DNA of 64,000 bases, taken from assembly GCA_900471605.1 (NCBI GenBank), contig UCEY01000001.1, positions 1 to 64,000 on the forward strand, written 5' to 3'. The notes below the pieces were generated by a model. That model was given only the letters and a program-made list of their open reading frames with translations. It was not told where the DNA came from and did not search any database. The stretch's first letter is position 1. Every line of letters starts with the position of its first letter. Position numbers and translations under genes: made by a program. Positions 56,425-64,000 of the stretch are shown here, piece by piece. The stretch comes from Hyphomicrobiales bacterium. GTDB taxonomy: Bacteria; Pseudomonadota; Alphaproteobacteria; Rhizobiales; Rhizobiaceae.

Positions 56425-57459
56425 TTGGACGCGATGATTGCGACCTTCCTGATCCAGGATGGCGTCACCAACGGTGCGATCTATGCGCTGCTTGGCCTGG
56501 CGCTGGTCCTGCTCTTCTCGGTCACGCGGGTGATCTTCATTCCCCAGGGCGAGTTCGTCGCCTATGGTGCGCTCACATTGGCGCTTCTCGACGGCGGCAA
56601 AGTCCCCGCCACCATATCGCTGCTCGTCTGTTTCGGCGCGATTGCTTTCCTGTTCGATCTCTGGAGCATGCGCCGCGGCGCCGATGCCCGCGCGTTTCTG
56701 CGCAGCGTCGCGCTTAACCTCGTGCTTCCCGGCGCCATCTACGGCATCACCGTCATGCTTGCGCCACTTGGCCTGCCATCCGTCGCCAAGGCGCTGCTCA
56801 CCATCCTGATCATCACGCCCATGGGCGCCTACGTCTATCGTATCGCCTACCGGCCGCTCGCCGATGCCTCCGTGCTCGTCCTCTTGATCGCCTCGGTCGG
56901 GGTGCATCTCGCCATGATGGGCCTCGGCCTCGTTTTCTTCGGCGCCGAAGGCCTGCGCGCCAATCCGCTTGCGGACGACAACTTCAACATCGGCTCGCTG
57001 ATGGTGAGCGCGCAGAGCCTCTGCATCTACGGCGCGACGATCGCCATCATCATCGGCCTCTACCTGTTCTTCGAGCGGACGCTGCTCGGCAAGGCGCTGC
57101 GCGCCACCGCCGTCAACCGGCTCGGCGCCCGGCTGGTCGGCGTACGCACCCACCTGACCGGCGTCACCGCCTTCACCCTGGCGGCCGCAATCGGCGCCGT
57201 TTCCGGCGTCCTGATCGGCCCGATCACCACGATCTATTACGACACCGGCTTCCTGATCGGCCTGAAAGGCTTCGTGGCAGCGATCATCGGCGGGCTCGCT
57301 AGCTTTCCGATCACCGCGATTGCCGCGATCGGCGTCGGCCTGGTCGAATCCTTCTCCTCCTTTTTCGCGAGCAGCTACAAGGAGGTCATCGTTTTCGGGC
57401 TCATCATTCCCGTCCTGATCTGGCTGTCGCTCAGCCATGGTTTCCATGAGGAGGAATGA
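56425..57459 (+). CDS. ABC transporter permease, LivH type
   Basis: A 344-residue inner-membrane permease with about eight to nine hydrophobic helices and the LivH coupling region ([18 protein letters not shown]). It carries an unusual charged cytoplasmic stretch ([16 protein letters not shown], about residues 76-91) before a second membrane block. The TTG at 56425 is chosen because GGGGGA lies seven bases upstream; the ATG three codons later is the alternative. Followed three bases later by the fused permease-ATPase. Confidence 0.9.
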   Translation: MDAMIATFLIQDGVTNGAIYALLGLALVLLFSVTRVIFIPQGEFVAYGALTLALLDGGKVPATISLLVCFGAIAFLFDLWSMRRGADARAFLRSVALNLVLPGAIYGITVMLAPLGLPSVAKALLTILIITPMGAYVYRIAYRPLADASVLVLLIASVGVHLAMMGLGLVFFGAEGLRANPLADDNFNIGSLMVSAQSLCIYGATIAIIIGLYLFFERTLLGKALRATAVNRLGARLVGVRTHLTGVTAFTLAAAIGAVSGVLIGPITTIYYDTGFLIGLKGFVAAIIGGLASFPITAIAAIGVGLVESFSSFFASSYKEVIVFGLIIPVLIWLSLSHGFHEEE

Positions 57460-57462
57460 GCG

Positions 57463-59232
57463 ATGAAGATCGAGCGTTTGCTTCCCGGCCTCGCCGGCAT
57501 CGTTTTCCTGGCGGTCATCCCTCTCCTGCCGGTGCCGCCCTTCTGGCTGACGATCCTCAACAATATCGGCCTCGCCTCGCTGGTGACGATCGGCCTCGTG
57601 CTCCTGACCGGCGTCGGTGGCCTCACCTCCTTCGGCCAGGCGGCCTTCTGCGGTTTCGGCGCCTATACGACGGCCGTGCTCAGCACGAATTACGGCGTGT
57701 CGCCATGGCTGACCCTGCCGCTGTCTCTGATCGTCGGCGCGGCGATCGCCCTGCCGCTCGGCCTGATCACCGTGCGCCTTTCCGGCCATTTCCTGCCGCT
57801 CGGCACCATCGCCTGGGGCCTGGCCCTCTACTATCTGTTCGGCAAGATCGACCTTCTCGGCCGTTATGACGGCATTTCCGGTATCCCACCGGTTGAAGTC
57901 GCCGGCTATCGTTTCCTGAGCGACGGGTCGATCTATTACCTCATCTGGTTCTTCGTGATCGCGGTGGCGATCGGCGCGAAAAACCTGCTCGACTCGCGGA
58001 TCGGCCGCGGCATCCGGGCGCTGCGCGGCGGCGGGCAGGCGGCCGAGGCCTTTGGCGTCAACATCGTCCGCGCCAAGCTCACCGTCTTCGTCTTTGCCGG
58101 CGTGGTCGCAGCCCTTTCCGGCTGGCTCTATGCCCATATGCAACGCTCGGTGAACCCGACGCCGTTTGGCCTCAGCATGGGCATCGAATATCTGCTGATG
58201 GCCGTGGTCGGCGGTTCCGGCCATGTCTGGGGAGCGATCTTCGGCGCCAGCATCGTGCTTGTCCTGAAAGACCTGCTGCAGCGGTTCCTGCCGGATCTGG
58301 TCGGCACGACCGCCAATTTCGAGATGGTGGTTTTCGGCATCCTGCTGGTGGTGACCCTGCAGCTCGCCCGTGACGGTCTCTGGCCCTTTGTACTGAAACT
58401 CCTGCCGAAGCGGCGCGCGCGGCCTCTGCCCACCTCCGACGACAAGCTTGCCAAGCGAACCCTCGCGCCGGCTGGCTCGTCGCTCATCAAGGTGGAAAAG
58501 GCGCGAAAAGCCTTCGGCGGGTTGGTAGCGGTCAACGACGTCAGCTTCGAGGTCCGCGCCGGCCAGGTCGTCGGGCTGATCGGCCCGAACGGCGCCGGCA
58601 AGAGCACGACCTTCAACCTCATCACCGGCATCGCCTCGCTGACCAGCGGCTCGGTCTTCTACGAGGGCCGGCCGATGACCGGCGACAGTCCGCGCGAAGT
58701 CGCCAAACACGGCATCGCCCGCACCTTCCAGCACGCCAAGATCCTGCCGGACATGTCGGTGCTGGAAAACGTCGCGCTCGGCGCGCATCTGCGCGGCTCG
58801 GCCGGCGTCTTCAGGAGTTTTCTGCGGCTCGAACGGAAACAGGAGGCGACGCTGCTGGCCGAGGCCGCCTATCAGCTCGAACGCGTCGGGCTCGGCGCCT
58901 ATCGCGACCGCCCGGCCGGCGATCTGGCACTCGGCCAGATCCGCATCCTCGAAATCGCTCGCGCCTTGTCGGCGGATCCGGCCGTGGTACTGCTGGACGA
59001 ACCGGCGGCGGGCCTGCGTCACGGCGAAAAACAGGAGCTTGCGACCCTCTTGAAGAAACTGCGCGAGGAGGGCGTCAGCGTGCTGCTCGTCGAACACGAC
59101 ATGGGCTTCGTCATGGGCCTCGTCGATCATCTCGTGGTGCTCGATTTCGGCACCTTGATCGCCGAGGGCAAGCCGGCCGACGTTCGCAAACATCCGGCCG
59201 TCGTCGCCGCTTATCTCGGAGGTGTCGCATGA
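57463..59232 (+). CDS. Fused LivM permease-LivG ATPase
   Basis: A 589-residue protein joining a LivM-type permease (about 1-325; seven to eight helices, FGQAAFCGFGAYTTA and the coupling loop LRGGGQAAEAFGVN) to a LivG-type ATPase (about 345-589). The ATPase has Walker A GPNGAGKSTT, Q-loop, a modified signature LALGQIRILEIARAL instead of LSGGQ, Walker B VVLLDEPAAG and H-loop LVEHDM. The linker is Arg/Lys/Pro-rich. One continuous frame with GAGGAGG upstream, so the fusion is real. Works with LivH and LivF of the same operon; overlaps livF by 4 bp. Confidence 0.92.
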   Translation: MKIERLLPGLAGIVFLAVIPLLPVPPFWLTILNNIGLASLVTIGLVLLTGVGGLTSFGQAAFCGFGAYTTAVLSTNYGVSPWLTLPLSLIVGAAIALPLGLITVRLSGHFLPLGTIAWGLALYYLFGKIDLLGRYDGISGIPPVEVAGYRFLSDGSIYYLIWFFVIAVAIGAKNLLDSRIGRGIRALRGGGQAAEAFGVNIVRAKLTVFVFAGVVAALSGWLYAHMQRSVNPTPFGLSMGIEYLLMAVVGGSGHVWGAIFGASIVLVLKDLLQRFLPDLVGTTANFEMVVFGILLVVTLQLARDGLWPFVLKLLPKRRARPLPTSDDKLAKRTLAPAGSSLIKVEKARKAFGGLVAVNDVSFEVRAGQVVGLIGPNGAGKSTTFNLITGIASLTSGSVFYEGRPMTGDSPREVAKHGIARTFQHAKILPDMSVLENVALGAHLRGSAGVFRSFLRLERKQEATLLAEAAYQLERVGLGAYRDRPAGDLALGQIRILEIARALSADPAVVLLDEPAAGLRHGEKQELATLLKKLREEGVSVLLVEHDMGFVMGLVDHLVVLDFGTLIAEGKPADVRKHPAVVAAYLGGVA

Positions 59233-59942
59233 GCGGAAACCTGCTCGAACTCTCCGGCATCCACGTCTCCTACGGCCGCGCCGAGGTGCTGCACGGCATA
59301 TCGCTGAGCATGAAGCCTGGCAGTATCGTCACCGTGATCGGCGCCAACGGTGCCGGCAAGTCGACGCTGCTCAACGCCATCATGGGCATCGTCCCTTCCT
59401 CCGGCTCGATCGTGTACGATGGTGGGCCGGTGCCGCGCTCGGTCGAGGGCCGTGTCGCTGCCGGCCTCTGCCTCGTGCCGGAAAAGCGCGAACTGTTCGC
59501 CACCATGTCGGTCGAGGACAATGTGGAGCTTGGCGGTTTTCTGCGCAGCGCCTCGGAGCGAACAGAGACACGCGAACAGGTCTATGCGCGCTTCCCGCGC
59601 CTCGCCGAACGCCGCAAGCAGCTTGCCGGCACGCTTTCGGGCGGGGAGCGGCAGATGCTGGCGCTCGCCCGCGCCTTGATGAGCCGGCCGCGCCTGCTGC
59701 TGCTCGACGAGCCGAGCCTCGGCCTCGCGCCGAGGATCGTCATGGACATCCTCAACATCGTTTCGGAGCTGCGCACGACCGGAGTGTCCATTCTGCTCGT
59801 CGAGCAGAATGCCCGGGCGGCCCTCGAAATTGCCGACGAGGGTTATCTGGTCGAACTTGGCGAGGTCCGTCTTTCCGGGCCTGCAAGCGAACTGGCGGTC
59901 AATCCGGCGCTGATGGAAAGCTATCTCGGGACGCATTCCTAA
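59229..59942 (+). CDS. ABC transporter ATPase, LivF type
   Basis: A 237-residue ATPase with Walker A GANGAGKSTL, signature LSGGERQMLALARAL, Walker B LLLLDEPSLGLAP and H-loop LVEQNARAAL. Last gene of the kynurenine-locus importer operon; the 27 bp before the convergent sulfatase-fold gene contain no obvious terminator. Confidence 0.93.
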   Translation: MSGNLLELSGIHVSYGRAEVLHGISLSMKPGSIVTVIGANGAGKSTLLNAIMGIVPSSGSIVYDGGPVPRSVEGRVAAGLCLVPEKRELFATMSVEDNVELGGFLRSASERTETREQVYARFPRLAERRKQLAGTLSGGERQMLALARALMSRPRLLLLDEPSLGLAPRIVMDILNIVSELRTTGVSILLVEQNARAALEIADEGYLVELGEVRLSGPASELAVNPALMESYLGTHS

Positions 59943-59969
59943 CCGGAACGCCCAGCCGGACCCGCTCCG

Positions 59970-61610
59970 TCAGTCGAAGCTCTCGACGAGCTTCTGCCGA
60001 AATTCGTCCATGCGATAGACCGGCGTGGATGGCTGCGGGATCATGCCCTTCTCCCAGTTCCAGCCGTCGAGCCGCTTGAGGAGATCCGGATTGCCGGTGA
60101 CGATATGCATCGGCACGTCCCGCGAAGCCCCTTCGCCGGTGACGATCGATGCCGGCTGGTGGTCGCCGAGCAGGATGAACAGCGTGTTCCTTCCATAGCG
60201 TGCCATGTAGGAGCCGAGCGTTTCGAGCGTGTAATCGATCGAGGTAAGGTATTGCGACCGGACGCGGTTCGGATCGGCCCAGACGACGGATGGCGGATCG
60301 CCACTTTCCGCCTGTGCGTTGAAAACCGTGCCGTCGCCGATCCGGTCCCAGTCGACCAGCGTCGGGAGCGGCGTCCAGGGCGCGTGGCTGGAGATCAGCG
60401 CCATTTCCGCCATGACCGGCTTGTGCCCCTCCGGCCGCTCCAGCCTCTCGAAGGCTTCGAGCGTGAACTGGTCCGGCATCGTCACCCAGTTGAAGGGTTT
60501 TCCGCGATAACCGAGCCCTGCGGCGGCATGGATGCTGTCATAACCGAAATAGCCGGCTTCCGGCCAGTCGAGCGTGATCGCCGGCATGACCGCCGTGGTG
60601 TGCCAGCCGGAAGAGCGGAAGAGGTTGTTGAGGCTTGTCCGCTCGCTGGTGATCATCCGGTCGTAGCGCCCCTGGTTGTCGACCCAGAGGCCGGAGAGCA
60701 GCGTGCCATGCGCCAGCCAGCTGATGCCGCCAACCGTCGGCGACGTGAGCCAGCCGCTGCGTGCCTCCAGCCCCGCCGCCTTGATCTCCTCCTCCACCGA
60801 GTTCAGCCGGTGGCTGATGCGCGCCGCATAACGCGGGTCCTCGATCGCGCTGCGGCCATAGGATTCGATGAAGACCAGGACGATATCCGTGCCGGCAAGC
60901 GCCGAGAAACGTTGGCCGGCGGCGACGGGATCCTGTTTCAACTCGTCCTCGAACCGGGTCAGGTCGGCAACCGCTTCCCTCACCATGGCAACGCGATTGA
61001 CGAAATAGGAAGTGGCCTCCGCTTCGACCCCGAGACCGCGACGGTCGGGATCCTGGACTGCCAATGCCACAAGGCCTATCGACAGCACGACACCGCTGAC
61101 CAGGGTGGCTTTGCGCCGGGCCTTACCCGAAAGGCGCCGGAAACCGCCAAGCGACCAATGGAGAACGGCGGTAACGGCCAGCCAGGCCAGAAAACCCGCG
61201 CAGATGATCCCGACCGCTTCCATGACGCCGACGGCACCACTCAGGAGATTCCAGCCGTCGGTCAGGATCTTGAGGTCGAGATAGGGATTGAACGGCCGTT
61301 GAAAGGCGGTGCCCGTGCCGATGTCGGCAAGCTTCAGGAACAGCATCGCTGCCAGCAGCAGCGTGACTGCGGAGCGCAAGATGGAAAAGCCGAAACCGGC
61401 GAGTATCGACGCGAGCAGAGCGACCCCGGCCACCTCGAGCGGAAACCTGAGCTCCGAAAAATCACTGAAATCGGACGGAAGGGCCAGAATTGCGGCGACG
61501 ATTGTCAGCGCGATCGTGATCCTCAACACCGGCGATCCATTTGCCTTGCGCGGCAAGGTATGCCCTATTCTGACGGCGTCACTCTGGCGAAAAGGCCGAA
61601 ACTCGTTCAT
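59970..61610 (-). CDS. Membrane-anchored sulfatase/LTA-synthase-fold protein
   Basis: A 546-residue protein with four to five N-terminal hydrophobic helices (about residues 30-195) followed by an alkaline-phosphatase-superfamily catalytic domain facing the periplasm. Metal- and nucleophile-site candidates are the FIESYGRSAIEDP segment, TVGGISWLAHGT, SSHAPWTPLP and LLGDHQPA. Such proteins transfer or hydrolyse phosphoglycerol, phosphoethanolamine or sulfate groups on lipids and glycans. In rhizobia a phosphoglycerol transferase acting on periplasmic cyclic glucan (OpgB/CgmB type) is one candidate, but I cannot assign the substrate. Divergent from the flippase-like gene across 45 bp. Confidence 0.75.
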   Translation of the reverse strand: MNEFRPFRQSDAVRIGHTLPRKANGSPVLRITIALTIVAAILALPSDFSDFSELRFPLEVAGVALLASILAGFGFSILRSAVTLLLAAMLFLKLADIGTGTAFQRPFNPYLDLKILTDGWNLLSGAVGVMEAVGIICAGFLAWLAVTAVLHWSLGGFRRLSGKARRKATLVSGVVLSIGLVALAVQDPDRRGLGVEAEATSYFVNRVAMVREAVADLTRFEDELKQDPVAAGQRFSALAGTDIVLVFIESYGRSAIEDPRYAARISHRLNSVEEEIKAAGLEARSGWLTSPTVGGISWLAHGTLLSGLWVDNQGRYDRMITSERTSLNNLFRSSGWHTTAVMPAITLDWPEAGYFGYDSIHAAAGLGYRGKPFNWVTMPDQFTLEAFERLERPEGHKPVMAEMALISSHAPWTPLPTLVDWDRIGDGTVFNAQAESGDPPSVVWADPNRVRSQYLTSIDYTLETLGSYMARYGRNTLFILLGDHQPASIVTGEGASRDVPMHIVTGNPDLLKRLDGWNWEKGMIPQPSTPVYRMDEFRQKLVESFD

Positions 61611-61655
61611 GCGCTGCTATTCCTGCCAAACCTTCGGCGCCAAGACCTTCGCCCC

Positions 61656-62582
61656 ATGCGTCTCCTGAAACTTATAGGCTTATCTGCAGCCCTCGCACTT
61701 CTCATTGCCGTGATCCTGCGCTTCGATCCCGAACGGATCGCCGCGGGCCTCGTCTCGGCCGAACCGGGTTATGTGGTCGCCGGGTTTCTTCTGGTGCAAG
61801 TTCAGATCGTTCTCTCCGCGCTCCGCTGGCGCTATACCGCCGCGCGGCTTGGCCAGCATCTGGGCATCGGCCAGGCAGTCGGCGACTACTATCTCGGAAC
61901 CCTGCTCAACCAGCTTCTGCCGGGCGGCGTGGCTGGGGATGCGATACGCGCCGTCCGTAACCGGACTGAAGGCGAAGGCGGCTGGAAGATACCGGCGCAA
62001 GCGGTGTTCTTCGAGCGGATCGCCGGGCAAGGTGTCTTTTTCCTCATCGCCACCTTCGGCGTCATGCTGTGGCCGCTTCTGGGCGGAGCGATGATCCCTG
62101 AAGATCTGCGCCATCTTTTCACCGGTTTTGCGCTCGCCGTCGCAAGCCTCGCCTTTGTGTTTCTGCTGGCACTCTCTTTCCCGCCACGCCGCGCGCAACC
62201 TCGGCTCTCCCGAATGAAGGCCGCGATGGCGCAGGTCTTCCTCCGGGATCGGGCCTGGATCGCTCAGACGCTGCTCAGCATCGCCATCGTCGCAAGCTAT
62301 ATCGCGATGTTCATGCTCGCATCGGCGGCCGTCGGCGCGCCCTTGCCGGCGCTCGCAGCCGTCACCGCGATCCCGCTCTGTCTGCTGACGATGCTGATCC
62401 CCGCAACCATTGCCGGCTGGGGCGCCAGAGAAGCCGCGGCGGCGGCGCTCTGGCCGCTCATCGGTCATGCCGCGTCCGACGGCGTCGCCGCCAGCATCCT
62501 CTACGGCATCCTCGCACTTGTCGGCGCCGCACCCGGACTGGTGTTCATTCCGGCGGTATTTTCCCGCAGGCGGAAACGCTAA
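61656..62582 (+). CDS. LPG-synthase transmembrane-domain (UPF0104) membrane protein
   Basis: A 308-residue polytopic membrane protein with seven to eight helices and the lysylphosphatidylglycerol-synthase TM-domain pattern: ALRWRYTAARLG, NQLLPGGVAGDAIRAVR, FFERIAGQG and the IPATIAGWGAREAA segment. It lacks the aminoacyl-transferase domain of MprF, so a lipid translocation role is more likely than lipid aminoacylation. The frame is open far upstream, antisense to the sulfatase-fold gene, but only the part from the ATG at 61656 has membrane-protein composition. Ends 3 bp from the convergent FkbM gene. Confidence 0.82.
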   Translation: MRLLKLIGLSAALALLIAVILRFDPERIAAGLVSAEPGYVVAGFLLVQVQIVLSALRWRYTAARLGQHLGIGQAVGDYYLGTLLNQLLPGGVAGDAIRAVRNRTEGEGGWKIPAQAVFFERIAGQGVFFLIATFGVMLWPLLGGAMIPEDLRHLFTGFALAVASLAFVFLLALSFPPRRAQPRLSRMKAAMAQVFLRDRAWIAQTLLSIAIVASYIAMFMLASAAVGAPLPALAAVTAIPLCLLTMLIPATIAGWGAREAAAAALWPLIGHAASDGVAASILYGILALVGAAPGLVFIPAVFSRRRKR

Positions 62583-62585
62583 GCT

Positions 62586-63335
62586 TCAGGCCGCCAGCCG
62601 CGCATAGATATCGCCGGACGAGGTCTGCCCGGAAAGGCCGGAAAGCTCGCCGAGCATGACGTCGGCTCCAACCCATTCATCGTGGACGAACCGATGCCGC
62701 TCGCCCTCGACCCGGTTGAATCGATAGGGACCGAGTTGCCGTAAATGGCCGATCGCCTCTTCGGCGATTTCCATCGTCGCAGGAATGTATTCGAATGCGA
62801 TCAGCGGGATGGGATGGTGCAGCCCGGCGATGATATCCGCCTCCGCGCCCTCCACGTCGATCTTGCAGAAGGCGGGCAGCCCGTATTCCCCGATCAGGGC
62901 ATCGAGCGTCGTCATCTCCACCCGCTCGATCCGGTCCCAGGTGACGTTGCGGAAACCGGAAGTCTTGCCGACTTTGGATATCCAGGACGAGGAAATGCTG
63001 GTCACGGTCGGGTGGCGGCTGGAAATGTGCAGGTCGACACTGCCAGGCTCCCTGCCGACCGCCTTGCGTATCAGCGTCAAGTCCTCGCCCGCAAACGATC
63101 TGGCGATGAAATCCGCAAATACCGGCTGCGGCTCCAATGCGATGATCCTGGCGCCAAGCGACAGGAGCGTGCGGCTCCGGCTGCCGGCATGCGCGCCGAC
63201 GTCGAAAACGAGCGCCCCCGGGCCGACAAGCCCCGCATAAAAGCGCTTCAGCGAAGAACGTCGCCACGGCTGCCCGTAATAGATCAGCAACGAACGCGTG
63301 AGCCCGAGCGAAGCGGAAAAATCAGGCCGCGGCAT
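62586..63335 (-). CDS. FkbM-family SAM-dependent methyltransferase
   Basis: A 249-residue Rossmann methyltransferase: SAM motif I LVFDVGAHAGSRSRTLLSLG (about residues 43-62), acidic motif II ALEPQP, and the FkbM block FCKIDVEGAEADIIAGL. FkbM enzymes O-methylate sugars or small molecules. It overlaps the upstream CDP-alcohol phosphatidyltransferase gene by 14 bp, so the two are one transcript; surface glycan or lipid modification is plausible. Confidence 0.85.
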   Translation of the reverse strand: MPRPDFSASLGLTRSLLIYYGQPWRRSSLKRFYAGLVGPGALVFDVGAHAGSRSRTLLSLGARIIALEPQPVFADFIARSFAGEDLTLIRKAVGREPGSVDLHISSRHPTVTSISSSWISKVGKTSGFRNVTWDRIERVEMTTLDALIGEYGLPAFCKIDVEGAEADIIAGLHHPIPLIAFEYIPATMEIAEEAIGHLRQLGPYRFNRVEGERHRFVHDEWVGADVMLGELSGLSGQTSSGDIYARLAA

Positions 63336-63993
63336 GATGTCTGCTCGCGTTCACGAGGAAGATCACATCCACGGCGAAGGAATAGGTGAGCAGGGCGAGC
63401 GCGGCAGCCGCAAGCAGGGTGGAAGCCGGCGAGGTAACGATCGGGAACAGCATCAGACAGAGCGCCACGCCCTGCACGACACAGATCGCCTTGCGGCGCA
63501 TCGAATGCGGAAGATCGCCCTTCAGCGCCGGAAAGACCGCCTGCGCCGCCAGATAGGCATAACGCATCAGACCGATCAGCAGGACCCAAAACCCCGCCTT
63601 GCCGAGCAGCACGGCCGCGATCGACAGGAAAAGGATCAGCAACGCATCCACTTCCATGTCGAAACGCGCGCCGAACTGCGAGGCGGTACCGCTCTGCCGG
63701 GCGAGAAATCCATCGACTCCGTCCAGCGCCAGGGCGAAAGCGATCATGAAACCGAGCAGCCACAAGGCGCCCTCATCGAACCCGGTCCCGAACTGCGGCG
63801 AAGCCAGGACCAGCCCGCCCATGATGGCGGTCAGCGCCGCCCGGATCGTCGTCACGATGTTGGCAGCGCCGAAACGGGCATGTCCGTGGGTTCGCAGATT
63901 GCCGAGCGCGATGGCGGAAATCGCCGCATAGATGATGAAGGCGCAGCCAGCGGCCACCGTATCGATGCCGATCCGGTCGCCGAAGAAATGCAT
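63322..63993 (-). CDS. CDP-alcohol phosphatidyltransferase (possibly 5'-truncated by the window edge)
   Basis: At least 223 residues, polytopic, with the full CDP-alcohol transferase motif D-x2-DG-x2-AR-x8-G-x3-D-x3-D in DGVDGFLARQSG to FDMEVD, so it should join a CDP-activated lipid to an alcohol acceptor. An ATG at 63993 could be the start, but the frame runs to the window edge and no ribosome-binding site can be checked. Overlaps the FkbM gene by 14 bp. The acceptor cannot be told from the motif. Confidence 0.85.
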   Translation of the reverse strand: MHFFGDRIGIDTVAAGCAFIIYAAISAIALGNLRTHGHARFGAANIVTTIRAALTAIMGGLVLASPQFGTGFDEGALWLLGFMIAFALALDGVDGFLARQSGTASQFGARFDMEVDALLILFLSIAAVLLGKAGFWVLLIGLMRYAYLAAQAVFPALKGDLPHSMRRKAICVVQGVALCLMLFPIVTSPASTLLAAAALALLTYSFAVDVIFLVNASRHHAAA

Positions 63994-64000
63994 CGCGGCG

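Noticed and set aside
56407-59193. A 928-codon open frame on the minus strand opposite the importer genes
   Set aside because: It is antisense to clear LivH and LivM-LivG genes; the product is Asp/Arg/Gln/His-rich without motifs, the usual shadow of GC-rich coding DNA.

Overview
The window is 64 kb of GC-rich chromosomal DNA from an alphaproteobacterium, most likely a member of the Rhizobiaceae (Rhizobium/Agrobacterium/Ensifer relatives). The evidence is the aerobic cobalamin cluster led by class I B12 riboswitches, the carrier-protein/amino-acid:carrier-protein ligase cluster known from Agrobacterium and Bradyrhizobium, rhizobial-type GC-rich intergenic palindromes, and overall gene content. 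I cannot settle the genus. I see no rRNA, tRNA, insertion sequence, prophage, CRISPR array or replication origin.

Layout. 0.2-8 kb: a long-form purC, then a TetR regulator and a tripartite RND efflux operon (adaptor, pump, outer-membrane channel) with a 9-bp-arm palindrome at the regulator/pump junction, closed by a bidirectional terminator. 8-11 kb: EF-P on the minus strand, divergent from epmA-epmB, a complete Lys34 beta-lysylation module. 10.9-11.6 kb: a gene-free stretch of palindromic repeats. 11.6-13.7 kb: thiC (minus) under a TPP riboswitch. 13.8-22.6 kb: a cluster of unknown product: carrier protein, acyl-CoA-dehydrogenase-like flavoprotein, SerRS-like amino acid:carrier-protein ligase, DUF1839 protein and GH2 glycosidase on the plus strand, converging on a two-domain alpha/beta hydrolase and a secreted GH5 glycosidase. 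22.9-27.2 kb: purU, an APH-M23-aminotransferase fusion whose three active sites all look degenerate, and two very small genes. 27.2-32.5 kb: lysine/pipecolate catabolism (RAM-domain protein, LysR regulator, FAD oxidase, ALDH7-type dehydrogenase) and a P1-family peptidase.

32.4-52.7 kb: cobalamin synthesis. Two divergent B12 riboswitches sit back to back at 37.5-38.0 kb and share a perfect 44-bp segment. The leftward unit is cbtB-cbtA-cobO-cobQ; the rightward unit is DUF1636-cobW-cobN-cobG-cobH-cobI-cobJ, with cobL-cobE-cobM and cobA-cobB further along the same strand. cobK and cbiD are inverted inside the rightward unit; cobC and cobD lie at the left edge with overlapping start codons. CbiD is present and no CobF is visible, so ring contraction and C1 methylation appear to follow a hybrid scheme. 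CobS, CobT, CobP/U and CobV must be elsewhere.

52.7-64 kb: a small ACT-domain protein, then kynureninase, a MarR regulator and a branched-chain-type ABC transporter (binding protein, permease, permease-ATPase fusion, ATPase) with a MarR-like operator in front; finally an envelope group of a sulfatase-fold membrane protein, a flippase-like LPG-synthase-domain protein, an FkbM methyltransferase and a CDP-alcohol phosphatidyltransferase that may run off the window.

Genes are packed very tightly: most operon neighbours overlap by 4 bp (ATGA or GTGA), and many convergent pairs overlap by 4-33 bp. All family calls rest on reading motifs and gene order; no database search was run.
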